Origin: Fasciolopsis buskii
Lineage: Eukaryota; Platyhelminthes; Trematoda; Plagiorchiida; Fasciolidae
Reading direction: 5' to 3'
DNA: 64,000 nucleotides
Assembly: GCA_008360955.1 (NCBI GenBank)
Contig: LUCM01008884.1
Span: forward strand, 45,315-109,314
Shown: in pieces, positions 24,624-36,237 of the stretch
How the letters are laid out: every line of letters starts with the position of its first letter
Numbering within the stretch: the stretch's first letter is position 1
The notes under the pieces: model-generated
What the model was told of the DNA's origin: nothing
The model's input: the letters and a program-made list of their open reading frames with translations, nothing else
Database searches by the model: none
Translations under genes and position numbers: made by a program

Positions 24624-25144
24624 CTATTGTCTCCAGCCATCGCATCTAGGGGTCTCGTGGACCTCAACCTGGTAGTCTGGCTGCACCTACACGAGACAGT
24701 CCATTGGATAAGCTTTTCATACTTCCCTATCATGTCATCGACTGCCCATCTCGAACCATCCTCCAACCATTACCTTCCTCGCAAAACGACATACACCGAG
24801 GCAGTTTTTTCGTAGTATTGTTAGAATATGGTGGATGAATTTTGTGAGTAACTCATACGTTAGACGTAAGGTACTGGGTCCTGTATTCCAGTCTTTGGAA
24901 CAGGCAACGATTAGGAGTAGGTTGAGGTGATTGGGACATGTTTTGCCCATGTCCACAGAACGACTGCCTCGTTGTACATTGTTGTGCGAGAGAGGTAGTG
25001 GTTGGAAGAAGGTTAGGGACGATCAGTCGATGACGTGATAGAAAAGTATGAAAAGCTTATCCGATGTGCTGCCTCGTGTAGGTGCAGCCAAACTACCAGG
25101 TTGAGGTCCACAAGATCCCCCGAAACGATGGCTGGAGACAATAG
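24624..25144. repeat. Fold-back (inverted) repeat
   Basis: The arm at about 24624-24806 (CTATTGTCTCCAGCCATCG, CTGCACCTACACGAGAC, AAGCTTTTCATACTT) reads in reverse complement at about 24957-25144, with about 150 nt between. The right arm is part of the 334-bp repeat shared with 17321-17654. The left arm is clearly more diverged. Confidence 0.75.
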
Positions 25145-25150
25145 ATGATG
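24817..25150. repeat. 334-bp direct repeat, copy 2
   Basis: Partner of 17321-17654, gap-free at an offset of 7496. It carries the same RT-derived fragment on the - strand. Confidence 0.9.
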
Positions 25151-26559
25151 TTGTGTATTGCCGCAGTCAATGGCATTATTTTATTCCCAGTCTATCTTCT
25201 AGTACATCGTCCTTGAACTTACTATTTTGGCGTCAAACTTTTCTGTCTGTCGTTCTTTCTTATGTTTGAGCAGTTGGTATTCTGAGATTCTAATCCGCAA
25301 CAGATCACTTTTATAATAATTGTGCATTTTGAAACTGAAGCTGTTATGGGCACACCTCTCAAGCCTGAACTATGTAAGTGCTGTGCCATGCATCATTCTA
25401 CTGATCAGACGGCTATTTGGAGTTTTGGTCAATCAATCTGCATCGTTAGCTTCTTTTTGTTGGGCACGAACAACACAGTCGATCTCGATCCAAAAGATTT
25501 GTTGATTGGAGCGCAACCGACGAGGTTAATCTAACGGCTAGAATTGTGTTAGTTGCTGCGCGGTGCTGATTTTTGACTTACTCAGTCGAGTTTGAAAGTC
25601 AGGTTCACGGCAGCTTAGCATCGGAGATTGTGGACGATGGTAATCATTTGAGGAGTTCGATTTCCGCTCGTGGCGGCGAGGTTTTGATGAACACTATACA
25701 TAGCTAATCGCTGATAAGTTTTGTGATAGGATCGATTAAACATTTTACCGGTTATTTTTCATTGTTATGATTATGGTTTGGACGCCTTTTGTTTTTCTTG
25801 GGCTCTTAGTTGATATTTAATAATCGGATACATTCCCTTTGAACGAATTGGGCGAGGATCGGCTTGGAAATTCGCTGGACACTGTTCACCAATGTGCAAC
25901 TTTGCAGCCTTTTTCTGCCGGTTACATGGGCAATTTTTCAACATACACAATCATGAAAAGAATGTGCAGTTTATCACTGGGACTGACGGATAGGAACGAA
26001 GAATTCTCGTTATTGAACCACTTGTAGCGACTTTGGTCAGCCTAGTTGCGGCGAAGCTAACTACGCATGTTTTTATTGAATACCACACGCGGAGAACGGA
26101 TCCCGCATTCCTGGTCGACCGTGATTACGAAGTGTGACTAGAAGTCGGAAACACAAATCTCACTCTCCTTTATTTCCTGTCTAGGGTTAAATTGATTGAA
26201 TGAACCAGGTTAACTCTGTGATCAAGTGCTATTCTCCAGGGTTCTTGACGAACAACAACCTTGAGGACTTCAGTAACTTTTAGCAAATCTCCCGTGCTGA
26301 TAATGAGATGGTACTTTCCAAATTCCCTCATTGGGTTCCTCCGTTATGTTGAGTTTCTGACTTTGGAACTAATGCGAACTTTTGGCTACGGTTGACAGTC
26401 ATGGTCATCTCATTGACTAAGACCAGCTGTAAATCGGTGTGTGCCGATTCACAAGAAACGTGATAGGTCCCCACTAGAAAGTCAATGAGGAATAAATTTG
26501 GTATTTATCGCATCCATAATGCTTGAGGACATATCTCCCCCAATTATCTTGTTCTTGTG
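25151..26559. other. Intron 6 stretch with nothing recognised
   Basis: Short open frames at 25320-25534 and 25839-26027 show no domain. Confidence 0.35.
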
Positions 26560-26985
26560 ATCAGTATGCGCGTGTTAATGAAGTCATTTTCTGTTCTAGC
26601 CGGAAGGGTACCGATCCAGTGTTTTCTGTACCAAATAAATTTGGACATACAAACACCTTCCGTAGGCCCACAGTGAGTCTTTCTGCATCTTGATGTGGCA
26701 TTCGACCCGATCGACTGTGCATTTCTGTCGCCGTTTGTCACTGAAGGATGTGTCAGACAACTTCATCTTAATTATCCAACCATTTCAAGCAAACATTCGA
26801 ATTAAAGTTCGTGATCATGACGATTCTTTTCCTCCTAACTTCAACACGGGAAGTCATGTACGTCAAGTTTACCTCTTCTTTATGGAAATCACCATATCTG
26901 CTGTGACGATAGTGGTGCCATCTGAATTGGAACATGGGAATGCTGTTGTTTCAACCGCATCATCCCGTTCGAGTTGTTAGAATTC
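26560..26985 (+). mobile_element. RTE-like RT fragment, decayed
   Basis: On the + strand, LDVAFDPIDC (about 26690-26720) matches RT motif A in part. RRLSLKDVSDNFILIIQ then aligns with the family's LLLKGVPxKFISLIxALYSN segment, and GSHVRQVYLF aligns with the GVRQGCPLSPFLF motif. The usual QGC is changed to QVY and no YADD follows. Confidence 0.5.
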
Positions 26986-27854
26986 GACCAAACTCGTTTG
27001 ATGAAAATGCTGACGTTTCCGAAACTTCGGTCTTTTGATCCGATCCATTTTTTAAATTTTCAGTAACTCGTTATTCGCCACTTGCATTCTTATTTTCATT
27101 TTTGCCGTGGATGTCTCTGTGTAGTACTCCGCTTCGTACACCCAAAGCTCGCCATCTCACCTCCATTGTTAATCCAGGCAACTGTGTTTCCGTTGCACAT
27201 CTCACTTCTGACCGCATACGGATGTCCACTTGTGTCCAAAACTCGTATGTCTTTTAGCGTCTCTTAAGCACTCCTCTTGTCAATCTCGTCAAAGCATCAT
27301 GCATTTTTCTCTCATTTTTGATTTTAACGCGGTTCTGTTTCACTTCACAGATTCACTGCATTTCTTGGTCCTCTAGTTATTTTCCTCCTTATTTTGGCAA
27401 CCATGTGTATCTTCTATTACCCGAAAGGGTAGGGTTTCACTCCGTGCTAAGCCGCCTTCGCTTTTCTCATGTTTTTTGTGCTGTATGGAGCTAAACTTTT
27501 CACAGATGAGTTCTCCGATCACGTGCCGTATTGTGATCAGAAATGGTTGTCTCGGGTTCTGAGATTGCTGCTCCCACGGAACTCCTCTCGAAATGCCCAC
27601 GATTGACCACGCATTTCAACTGGCCTCTCTGAAGTAGTATTGCGCATTATTTTCTCGCTGTTTCCGCCAAAGCACGAGGACGAAGCAAATACCCAACAAC
27701 CGCCATCTGGTTGACCGGTATTTGGTAATCAATTTAGGACGGATGAGTAGACCCTGATTCCAAAGTAACCACGAGCAAAGTACGAAGCACAGGGCCATAT
27801 GCTCTCTGGCATCTGTGGCTGAGGTGTGTGCTGAGCATTCACAGTGTTGATCCC
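26986..27854. other. Intron 6 stretch with nothing recognised
   Basis: No coding or repeat signature supported. Confidence 0.35.
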
Positions 27855-28015
27855 CAACCAAAGGGAATATGAACTGAATAGTAAGTCACCGGTCGTCAAG
27901 AGGTTACTTATTCCTCGGATCGTCTTACTGCCATGTGGGTTATATCTTTCGGTCAAAGCCTCGGGTTAGAGTCCCATAAGTCAACCCACTACTTTGGTAT
28001 GGGCAACTGGGTAGT
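27855..28015 (+). repeat. SINE-like dispersed repeat, copy 2
   Basis: Counterpart of 6687-6850, opposite orientation. GGTTAGAGTCC at about 27963-27973 is one base away from the RNA polymerase III B-box consensus GGTTCGANTCC. A convincing A box was not found. Confidence 0.55.
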
Positions 28016-28541
28016 ACCAAGCCCACCTGAGAATCATGGATTCCGATGGGATAAAAATGGAAGAAATAGCATACGTGGTGAACTCTGCATATTGTTTCTT
28101 TTCATTTCATCTTTCTCCATTATCGTTTTCGCCCTTTGCCAAGGCTCTCGTGTCCCTTGACTATATACTGGTCTTTTAGGTACCGGGTTGGACAAAATCC
28201 ATCTTCTTGATCAACGACACCGTCTGAACATCGGATCTTTTGTCGCTTGCCCATCACTATGCGAAATCCGTTCGATTATCCCAACCCGCATAATCTTTGT
28301 GCTTGAGTCTCGGACTGTCGGTCGTTCATGCCTAGTCCTCAGATGTCGAACTTAAATCTTTCAGTCCACTTTTTCTCTGCAGCTGTCAAACTATGAAGTA
28401 CACTTCCCATTTTTCCATTCTACTTCCTTTGCAGACTAAGCAAGTTGGTTCCTGTACATGAGGTTTGGCCGTTTCGTTCTAAAGTGCAAAATAACTTCTT
28501 ATATCTCTCCACTTCCTCCCGCGACAAACCGCCCCTTGGAT
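28016..28541. other. Intron 6 stretch with nothing recognised
   Basis: Nothing supported. Confidence 0.35.
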
Positions 28542-28789
28542 GCTGTTTTCAGACCTCTCATTTATAAATAAGAAGGCTGCAAACTTCTTGTTTCACTTTT
28601 CACTAGTCCCGTCAGTATTTTTATTCCCATTCTTTGTCCACACTTCCAGATTTGTTCCGATAATGACCATTCCCAATCGAACCAGGTACTTTTCAGTTAT
28701 TTTTCTGATAGTAACGCGCGTTTTTTTTCCAAACAGAAACTAATGGTATCTTCAAGCCGGTAAACACTGCCGTGCCTTTAGATCCATCG

Positions 28790-29790
28790 TCCTCACCGTT
28801 CACTGTTAGACAGCAAAGCGAGCCTCACTGACCGCTGTCTTTTCCCCAGGATTACATTTTTTAAAGAAAAGTGAATATCCGAGGGGAACACGGAGTGGAC
28901 CATGAGCGGAAAGAGATAAGAATGCTGCAGTAGCCAACGCACGAAACACAATCTAACAAAGCAAACATACCTTTTCAATCATTGTGATTTGATAATAAAT
29001 GAAAAACCCCACTTGCCACTGTTCACGGTTCAATGCCATATCCTTCAGTGTCTCTGGCCAACCAGTTGAGGGATCTTTCGGACCGCAACCACGGAGACGT
29101 GAGACATCTACTTTACCTAAGTTCGGTGTTCATTTTCTCATTCCACGTTGCCACTTCATCTGCTGACCTCTACATGGCTTCTTCCACTTGTCGGCTACAA
29201 CGAAAGATGAGAAACTGTATGGTAGACGAGTGTTCGCCATACGCAACTCGTGACTCAAACACCGAAACCTACAAAACTTTATCGACTGAGATAATGTTCT
29301 CATAACGAACATCTAATAGCACATTCATAACCGGTACATTATTCACACGTCACTCCATCCAATCCTGATCATCGGTGATCAAATACCTCAAACTGAGGAA
29401 ATTCTTCGGCACACAATCTCCATGTCTCGCAACCATATAGCAGAGATGAACATATTACGGTACAACACACGCAACCTTTCAACTTCAGTGAAATATCAGG
29501 CCGATGCCACAAGTTCTTCGTTCCGGCGTATGCAGCTTATGCCTAGGATGTGTACGTGTTTGCCTCTACTGCCGAGCCATCATCGTTTAACACGCAGTCG
29601 CCAAACTAAGTGATATGATCGGTAATCCTTATTTCGTCTCCATCGACTATCAAGTTCGGAGAATACTGTAGTCCAGTGTTGTAACGGCACTTTACACTTT
29701 GAAAGTGCAAAGCACAATGGGAGTGGATATACGACGCTCGAGAGTTTGTCTAAATCACGCTGTGTATACTCAGTAGCAAGCTTCATGCTA
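28790..29790 (-). mobile_element. RTE-like 3' fragment (also at 30843-31843)
   Basis: On the - strand it carries the post-RT region: RCLSHELRMANTRLPY and KPCRGQQMKWQRGM (about 29130-29260) and, further 5', a FALSKCKVPLQ segment (about 29680-29720) matching the family's APSKCKVLLQDW. Frames are broken. The 3' side (28800 on) matches the 3' untranslated region of the 12.3 kb copy (GTTAGACAGCAAAGCGAGCCTCACTGACCGC). The exact duplicate follows at 30843-31843. Confidence 0.75.
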
Positions 29791-29799
29791 CTGATCGGA

Positions 29800-30593
29800 T
29801 CCGTGATTTGAGGATAATGTAACGGCCACCATCCATGTGGTTCATCGTGAATAGGTAGGTTAAATCCCACCGAATAAGCGGCCACGGACGAACGTTGACA
29901 TTGCTGATCGCTTGGTGGGTTTTGGCCTTTGGAAGCGTTTTCCTTAAAAAAAATACTAAATGAGCCCCCTGGTGACACCGGCGATTGTGACCCGCCAAAC
30001 AACAAGGCCATTGTTCCTTGTTGTGTTCTAATGACCCGACAAGGGTTTCTAGAAAAGGCCTATGAACCGATCACCTGAGCACCATCTGGTCTGGAAGGAC
30101 TCAGCTTCCTCGCAGAAAGCGCTTGGCTGCTCAAATGCTAGAGATGCATCCTCGAATAAAAAGGCCTACTATGGATTGGTTGCCGAGTAGTACAGCAGAC
30201 CGCAACGCATACAACTAGGAATATGAATGCTCACTGTGTGGATGTTTGTCACCCAGCACGAATTAAAGAAAGCCACCTTCCACCGTACACGACCGTTTGT
30301 TCCACTATTGATCCGCGTTACTCACCCTTCCATGTGAATCCCTCACATTCTTCGGGTTCTGCAGTCGTCCATGGTAATGATAGCGTCACTAAAATGAGTC
30401 ATGTTGCTGTTCTCTCTTGTTTTCTCTCAGATGGTATCGAAATCTCACCGAATCTGTTTCCGCTGGATGATGTACTTCTTCGCTCTCGATGGACTTTCAA
30501 ACTAGCTACATTCAATGTGTGAACAATGAGGTGTATAAGTCAACAGGGGTATTTGGCTCGTGCACTGTAGACTCTAGCCATTAAAGTGTTTCA
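29800..30593 (+). mobile_element. RTE-like 5' region, second subfamily (first of duplicated pair)
   Basis: The + strand 5' region, like that at 1770-2330, followed by an open stretch 30223-30522 ending RWTFKLATFNV, the start of the APE endonuclease. In the assembly it is cut at the N (30594); the real continuation is after the duplicate. Confidence 0.65.
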
Positions 30594-30594
30594 N
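30594..30594. other. Single unknown base (assembly join)
   Basis: One N exactly at the boundary of the 2052-bp exact duplication. Confidence 0.95.
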
Positions 30595-31852
30595 GCTGTT
30601 TTCAGACCTCTCATTTATAAATAAGAAGGCTGCAAACTTCTTGTTTCACTTTTCACTAGTCCCGTCAGTATTTTTATTCCCATTCTTTGTCCACACTTCC
30701 AGATTTGTTCCGATAATGACCATTCCCAATCGAACCAGGTACTTTTCAGTTATTTTTCTGATAGTAACGCGCGTTTTTTTTCCAAACAGAAACTAATGGT
30801 ATCTTCAAGCCGGTAAACACTGCCGTGCCTTTAGATCCATCGTCCTCACCGTTCACTGTTAGACAGCAAAGCGAGCCTCACTGACCGCTGTCTTTTCCCC
30901 AGGATTACATTTTTTAAAGAAAAGTGAATATCCGAGGGGAACACGGAGTGGACCATGAGCGGAAAGAGATAAGAATGCTGCAGTAGCCAACGCACGAAAC
31001 ACAATCTAACAAAGCAAACATACCTTTTCAATCATTGTGATTTGATAATAAATGAAAAACCCCACTTGCCACTGTTCACGGTTCAATGCCATATCCTTCA
31101 GTGTCTCTGGCCAACCAGTTGAGGGATCTTTCGGACCGCAACCACGGAGACGTGAGACATCTACTTTACCTAAGTTCGGTGTTCATTTTCTCATTCCACG
31201 TTGCCACTTCATCTGCTGACCTCTACATGGCTTCTTCCACTTGTCGGCTACAACGAAAGATGAGAAACTGTATGGTAGACGAGTGTTCGCCATACGCAAC
31301 TCGTGACTCAAACACCGAAACCTACAAAACTTTATCGACTGAGATAATGTTCTCATAACGAACATCTAATAGCACATTCATAACCGGTACATTATTCACA
31401 CGTCACTCCATCCAATCCTGATCATCGGTGATCAAATACCTCAAACTGAGGAAATTCTTCGGCACACAATCTCCATGTCTCGCAACCATATAGCAGAGAT
31501 GAACATATTACGGTACAACACACGCAACCTTTCAACTTCAGTGAAATATCAGGCCGATGCCACAAGTTCTTCGTTCCGGCGTATGCAGCTTATGCCTAGG
31601 ATGTGTACGTGTTTGCCTCTACTGCCGAGCCATCATCGTTTAACACGCAGTCGCCAAACTAAGTGATATGATCGGTAATCCTTATTTCGTCTCCATCGAC
31701 TATCAAGTTCGGAGAATACTGTAGTCCAGTGTTGTAACGGCACTTTACACTTTGAAAGTGCAAAGCACAATGGGAGTGGATATACGACGCTCGAGAGTTT
31801 GTCTAAATCACGCTGTGTATACTCAGTAGCAAGCTTCATGCTACTGATCGGA

Positions 31853-33496
31853 TCCGTGATTTGAGGATAATGTAACGGCCACCATCCATGTGGTTCATCG
31901 TGAATAGGTAGGTTAAATCCCACCGAATAAGCGGCCACGGACGAACGTTGACATTGCTGATCGCTTGGTGGGTTTTGGCCTTTGGAAGCGTTTTCCTTAA
32001 AAAAAATACTAAATGAGCCCCCTGGTGACACCGGCGATTGTGACCCGCCAAACAACAAGGCCATTGTTCCTTGTTGTGTTCTAATGACCCGACAAGGGTT
32101 TCTAGAAAAGGCCTATGAACCGATCACCTGAGCACCATCTGGTCTGGAAGGACTCAGCTTCCTCGCAGAAAGCGCTTGGCTGCTCAAATGCTAGAGATGC
32201 ATCCTCGAATAAAAAGGCCTACTATGGATTGGTTGCCGAGTAGTACAGCAGACCGCAACGCATACAACTAGGAATATGAATGCTCACTGTGTGGATGTTT
32301 GTCACCCAGCACGAATTAAAGAAAGCCACCTTCCACCGTACACGACCGTTTGTTCCACTATTGATCCGCGTTACTCACCCTTCCATGTGAATCCCTCACA
32401 TTCTTCGGGTTCTGCAGTCGTCCATGGTAATGATAGCGTCACTAAAATGAGTCATGTTGCTGTTCTCTCTTGTTTTCTCTCAGATGGTATCGAAATCTCA
32501 CCGAATCTGTTTCCGCTGGATGATGTACTTCTTCGCTCTCGATGGACTTTCAAACTAGCTACATTCAATGTGTGAACAATGAGGTGTATAAGTCAACAGG
32601 GGTATTTGGCTCGTGCACTGTAGACTCTAGCCATTAAAGTGTTTCATTAAGGAGACTGGCATTCAGGACACCGGCTCTGTTATCCGACTGACATCCCCAT
32701 CTAGTCTTTCTGTCAAGTTTCATTAGAGCCTTTTTGGGGACCTTGAGGCTGTGGCTTCTGATTTTGCTGGCGTTGGTGTGGCTCCCAAGGAGATGGCTGA
32801 CGCTCCACTACTTGAATAGATCCGAGCCAGCAGCTGGATATGCGCAGTGAGACTTAGAGGTTCGTTCAAAATAAACCGTCATCGCTCTGATAGGTGCAAT
32901 TTGTTTGTCGTCTTAGCGTACGTATCAACAGATTGCAGGTCAGATGCAGTCAAGGGCACTTTTTATCAAAATCCTTACGGCAAGGCAGGTGACATTGAGA
33001 TTTTGGCAGGGGGCATGGATGCTAGAGTAGGTCGGCTGTTCTCGAATAAGGCGCATCTAGGAGGCTCCTTCGGTCTCGATTCGTGTCATTCTGAAAACGG
33101 GGAATGGTTGTTGGCTTTGTGTTCAGACCATCAGTTGATTCTCGCCACCACGAGCTTCATACTTTCTAACTGCCGATCCGTCACCTGGCGTCTGCTCTCT
33201 ACGAGTCGGCGATGGGCCCGAATCAACCACTTCGCTATTAGCTATTAATGGTGGGGCTGTCTACAAGGTTGACGGTTGTACTGGAGCATTTCCTTTCATT
33301 CTGATCACGTGTTAGCATGCGGCAAGCTACCTGTACGCTTTTGTGGGATCTCAAAACGAACCGTATGATTTCGATTAGATTGCAACGAGCCATCTGATCC
33401 AACTCGTCTATCAATCTTTCGAAGCGCGTTGGCTGAATAGCTTGGATTTCTCCGACCTTGAAATACCGATGAGCACTGGTAGCCCATCAAGAATGC
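31853..33496 (+). mobile_element. RTE-like 5' half, second subfamily
   Basis: 5' region and endonuclease on the + strand: FKLATFNV (about 32555), FVVLAYVSTDCRSD (about 32905), GGMDARVG in place of GDxNAxVG (about 33010) and a SDHQLIL segment (about 33125). INHFAISY follows at about 33220. The match to the copy at 45-46.7 kb ends near 33496, where - strand RTE sequence starts abruptly. Confidence 0.75.
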
Positions 33497-33499
33497 CTT

Positions 33500-35070
33500 G
33501 CATTCGGTTGGCACTGCTCAACGGTCGGCGTTTGTTGTTTGCCATGAATGATCTCTTTATTCCTATCGCACACAACTTCAATAACCAGCGTTCGCTGCCC
33601 ACCGGTGTCGTGTATAAGACTGAACAGTCTTTGACCGTTACCTGAAGTGACCGCTACTTCTACCTTCCCAGCTACCTTAACCCAGCGATTTTTCATGGTC
33701 CTTCTTGAGGCTTATCGTCAACCGATGCTGCAACTGTTGGCGCATTTTACCCATTTCCTTGCAGTTTTAGGCAGCTGGCGTTTTTGCTCCATTAGACGCA
33801 GTTACCCTTGCGAGATCCAGTGTCTTTGATGAACGCTAGTTCTAGAGCCACAGGCGAAATCTGCTGCCAAATGCATAGCCCGCCAGATTTCGTCCTACCG
33901 CTCGCTTATATTACCGCTCTCCGAGGTTCTTAGTTCGTCGGATAGTTTTTGTTTTTATCTGCTTCCAACAGTCGAATCAGACAGACATTCGAACGGCAGT
34001 CGGGTTTTTGGCCTGCGTCGATGGCCGTTGAGCTGTAGCAAACCGCATTAAAACTAACGCATGGTCCAATTCGACGTACGTGGTCCAGTACGATCTACAG
34101 TTTTGGACAGAACCATGCCAACGGTAACTAACTGCGGTGTGGTCAATCTGACTCAGACTACCCGTCGAATTTGAGCGCCATTTCGCCGAGTGCGACGAAC
34201 TGTGTCGGAAATTCGTACTAGATAGAAGTCAGTTATTGTCCTTACACAATTGGAGAATACTTTCCACATTATCTGTTTGCTGAGTAGGCATTGCGCACGG
34301 CCTACCTAAACAGGCTTTCGATGAACTCAATTTTCCGACTTGTGTACTAAAATCATGTGGCACCACTACAATGTGAGAGCTTTTGCTCCTTCGAACAAGG
34401 TTGACGAGTTTATCGTAAAACTCGTCTTTCTCCGTGTCAGTGCTGCAGTCTGTGGGAGCGTATGCTGAGATAACAAATAAACGGCGCTTAACATTACTAT
34501 TCTTCCGAACGCCGACTGATCCCTGCAGTCGCACAGCGCATAATCGACTGTTGACTGGGATTCAGTCTAGAGGGAGTGCTTTAGCCTTCTCACTTAAGAC
34601 TTTTCCTACATCGCGTTGACCCACAGTTTGAGCTGCTTCGTCTCTTGAAGTGTGCAGGAAATACCTTGACGAGACATTTGGCGCAGTTAGTTGAATTACT
34701 CTACTCGAATCCTGAATTTGTGTTTCACTCATGCGCCGGACGTCAATCGGAAGTGAGTCTACTGTCAGAGCCAAACACGCCTGTTGGCCAGCCTGCATTA
34801 AAGTGCGCACATTGAAGGAACCCAGATGCAGAGGCTGACGAGGCTTGAGAAAATGTGAGCTAACAGACTGAAAACCACCTACTACACTACTTGACAATAA
34901 ACCGTTGCGAGTATCGGGCGTGTTATCAATGGAGATACTATGGGTAGGCAGAAGGGGCAAACAGATTAGGTTGGAGGCAGAGGAGATAGGTTGAATAAAA
35001 ATGTGGGAACTAATAGTATGAATAGTATATTCGCGGAAGTTGGGAATGAATTCGTCGGAAAACACGAACA
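33500..35070 (-). mobile_element. RTE-like 5' half, first subfamily (RT missing)
   Basis: Reading the - strand from 35070 down: a 5' region, LGSFNVRTLMQAGQQ, MSETQIQDSS (Glu motif region), a break near 34610, MRLQGSVGVRKN, ISAYAPTDCSTD, VVVPHDFSTQVG (degenerate GDFNAQVG), then the linker NRWVKVAGKVEV at about 33690. Sequence equivalent to that from 14235 to 15650 is present; the RT and 3' end are absent. The right side (around 34800-34970) is nearly identical to 15480-15650, more so than the rest. Confidence 0.8.
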
Positions 35071-36150
35071 AATCGGTGGTCATGGCGGTGCACTTTTCTG
35101 AGCAGGAAAGTGTTGTGGTTTTGTGAGTGCCAAATCCGGTTCCCTACCTATTGGATTGGAACATCGTAGTGAGTTTTCAAAACTGTGTGTGGTTCTGAAA
35201 GTGATATCGTGTCTGGACTAGAGATTAACTCGCTTACCCAATTTATCCCCTTTAGGCAAAATCAAATTAGTGCAGAAAATAGGTGTGTTCTAATTCAGAC
35301 GTGGATGTCTTTGATGTATTATTTTTCTTTGGCTGGAATATCTTGCGGAATTGTGCAGTACAGCCGCTATTCACTTCCGTAGATTACATGTCGTTATAAG
35401 TAGTTGATTGTTTGTAACTTTTGTTCACAATTTATGCCATATCTTCATTGATTACGGCCAACTTAGTAGGGATTTAAGGCATCTACCTTCGTATATCAGG
35501 TTCTCTTGAAGCTTGACTTCTATGCTGTCAGTTATCCCCATTGGGTTGGGTGGTGTGCTGTTATGATTCCCAATAAATCCATTCTGTTAGATACGTCCAA
35601 ATTCCCACGGGATGTTTTTCTTGTCACTATTCCTCCTCGTTTTCCGGATTATCCGCTTTTGAATTTGCCTGGAATTTTACCCTCGCAGTTAATGTGGTTT
35701 CTCACAGAAATTCCATCCAGTTGACCTTGTGTGATTACATTTGTAATGGTGAAATTATTATTGCCGATGATGGCGAGCGTGTCAAAAAAGGTCGGGCAAT
35801 GTGGTTTTTTGTTGCTGCTCCTGTTGTTGCAGCAATCTCGTTCATGTCAATGCTTTTTGTAGTGTTACACAGTTGCTCGGGGGTTTGTTTGGCCCAAACT
35901 CCTGGACGATCGATTTAACTACAAATATTTGAAACTGAATCAGTCGACTTAGGATAGGGTGACGAAGTTGACGATATTTGGATTGAAATAGGACATATTT
36001 CTTTTTGGATGGCACGCGACGAATAGTCAAGAGACGTTTTTTTCGCCGTATAACTAATCTGGTTCGTCCGTTTGAAATCACTATTTTTCGAAGCCATCTG
36101 TCCTAGATTTTCGCGAAATAACCCTTGATTTCTCCCATTTCTGGTTTCAG
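35071..36150. other. Intron 6 end with an open stretch of unknown nature
   Basis: Two overlapping + strand frames (35506-35724 and 35694-35918) read like protein: the second has YICNGEIIIADDGERVKKGR followed by a hydrophobic segment of about 23 residues. No start context, splice sites or family could be established. Confidence 0.3.
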
Positions 36151-36237
36151 GAAAACGACCGTTCGTATGCAAGATTTGTGGTTCGAATTTTGCTTTTACA
36201 AAAAATTTGCGTAGGCACGAGTGTACGGTTCACGAAA
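36151..36237 (+). CDS. Zinc-finger exon 7 (type A)
   Basis: The acceptor CTGGTTTCAG ends at 36150 and the donor GTAAGT starts at 36238, phase 1-1. One C2H2 finger, CKIC-x12-H-x4-H, core 'CGSNF'. Helix positions -1, 2, 3 and 6 read F, K, N, R. A further Cys lies between the two zinc-binding His. The preceding intron (about 11.8 kb as assembled) is the longest in the array and includes the probable 2-kb assembly duplication. Confidence 0.93.

Larger units (their letters stand above)
28542..32646. repeat. Exact 2052-bp tandem duplication joined by one N
   Basis: Positions 28542-30593 recur at 30595-32646 with a constant offset of 2053; every open frame in the first copy has an identical one in the second. 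Position 30594 is N. An identical long duplication with an N at the junction is what unmerged overlapping contig ends produce, so the second copy is probably not real. Confidence 0.9.

Noticed and set aside
27963..27973. B-box-like sequence as a tRNA gene
   Set aside because: No cloverleaf or A box could be drawn around it; it is better described as part of a SINE-like repeat.
29033..29613. + strand open frames repeated at 31086 and 44318
   Set aside because: Antisense to the RTE C-terminal region and repeated only because the element is duplicated.
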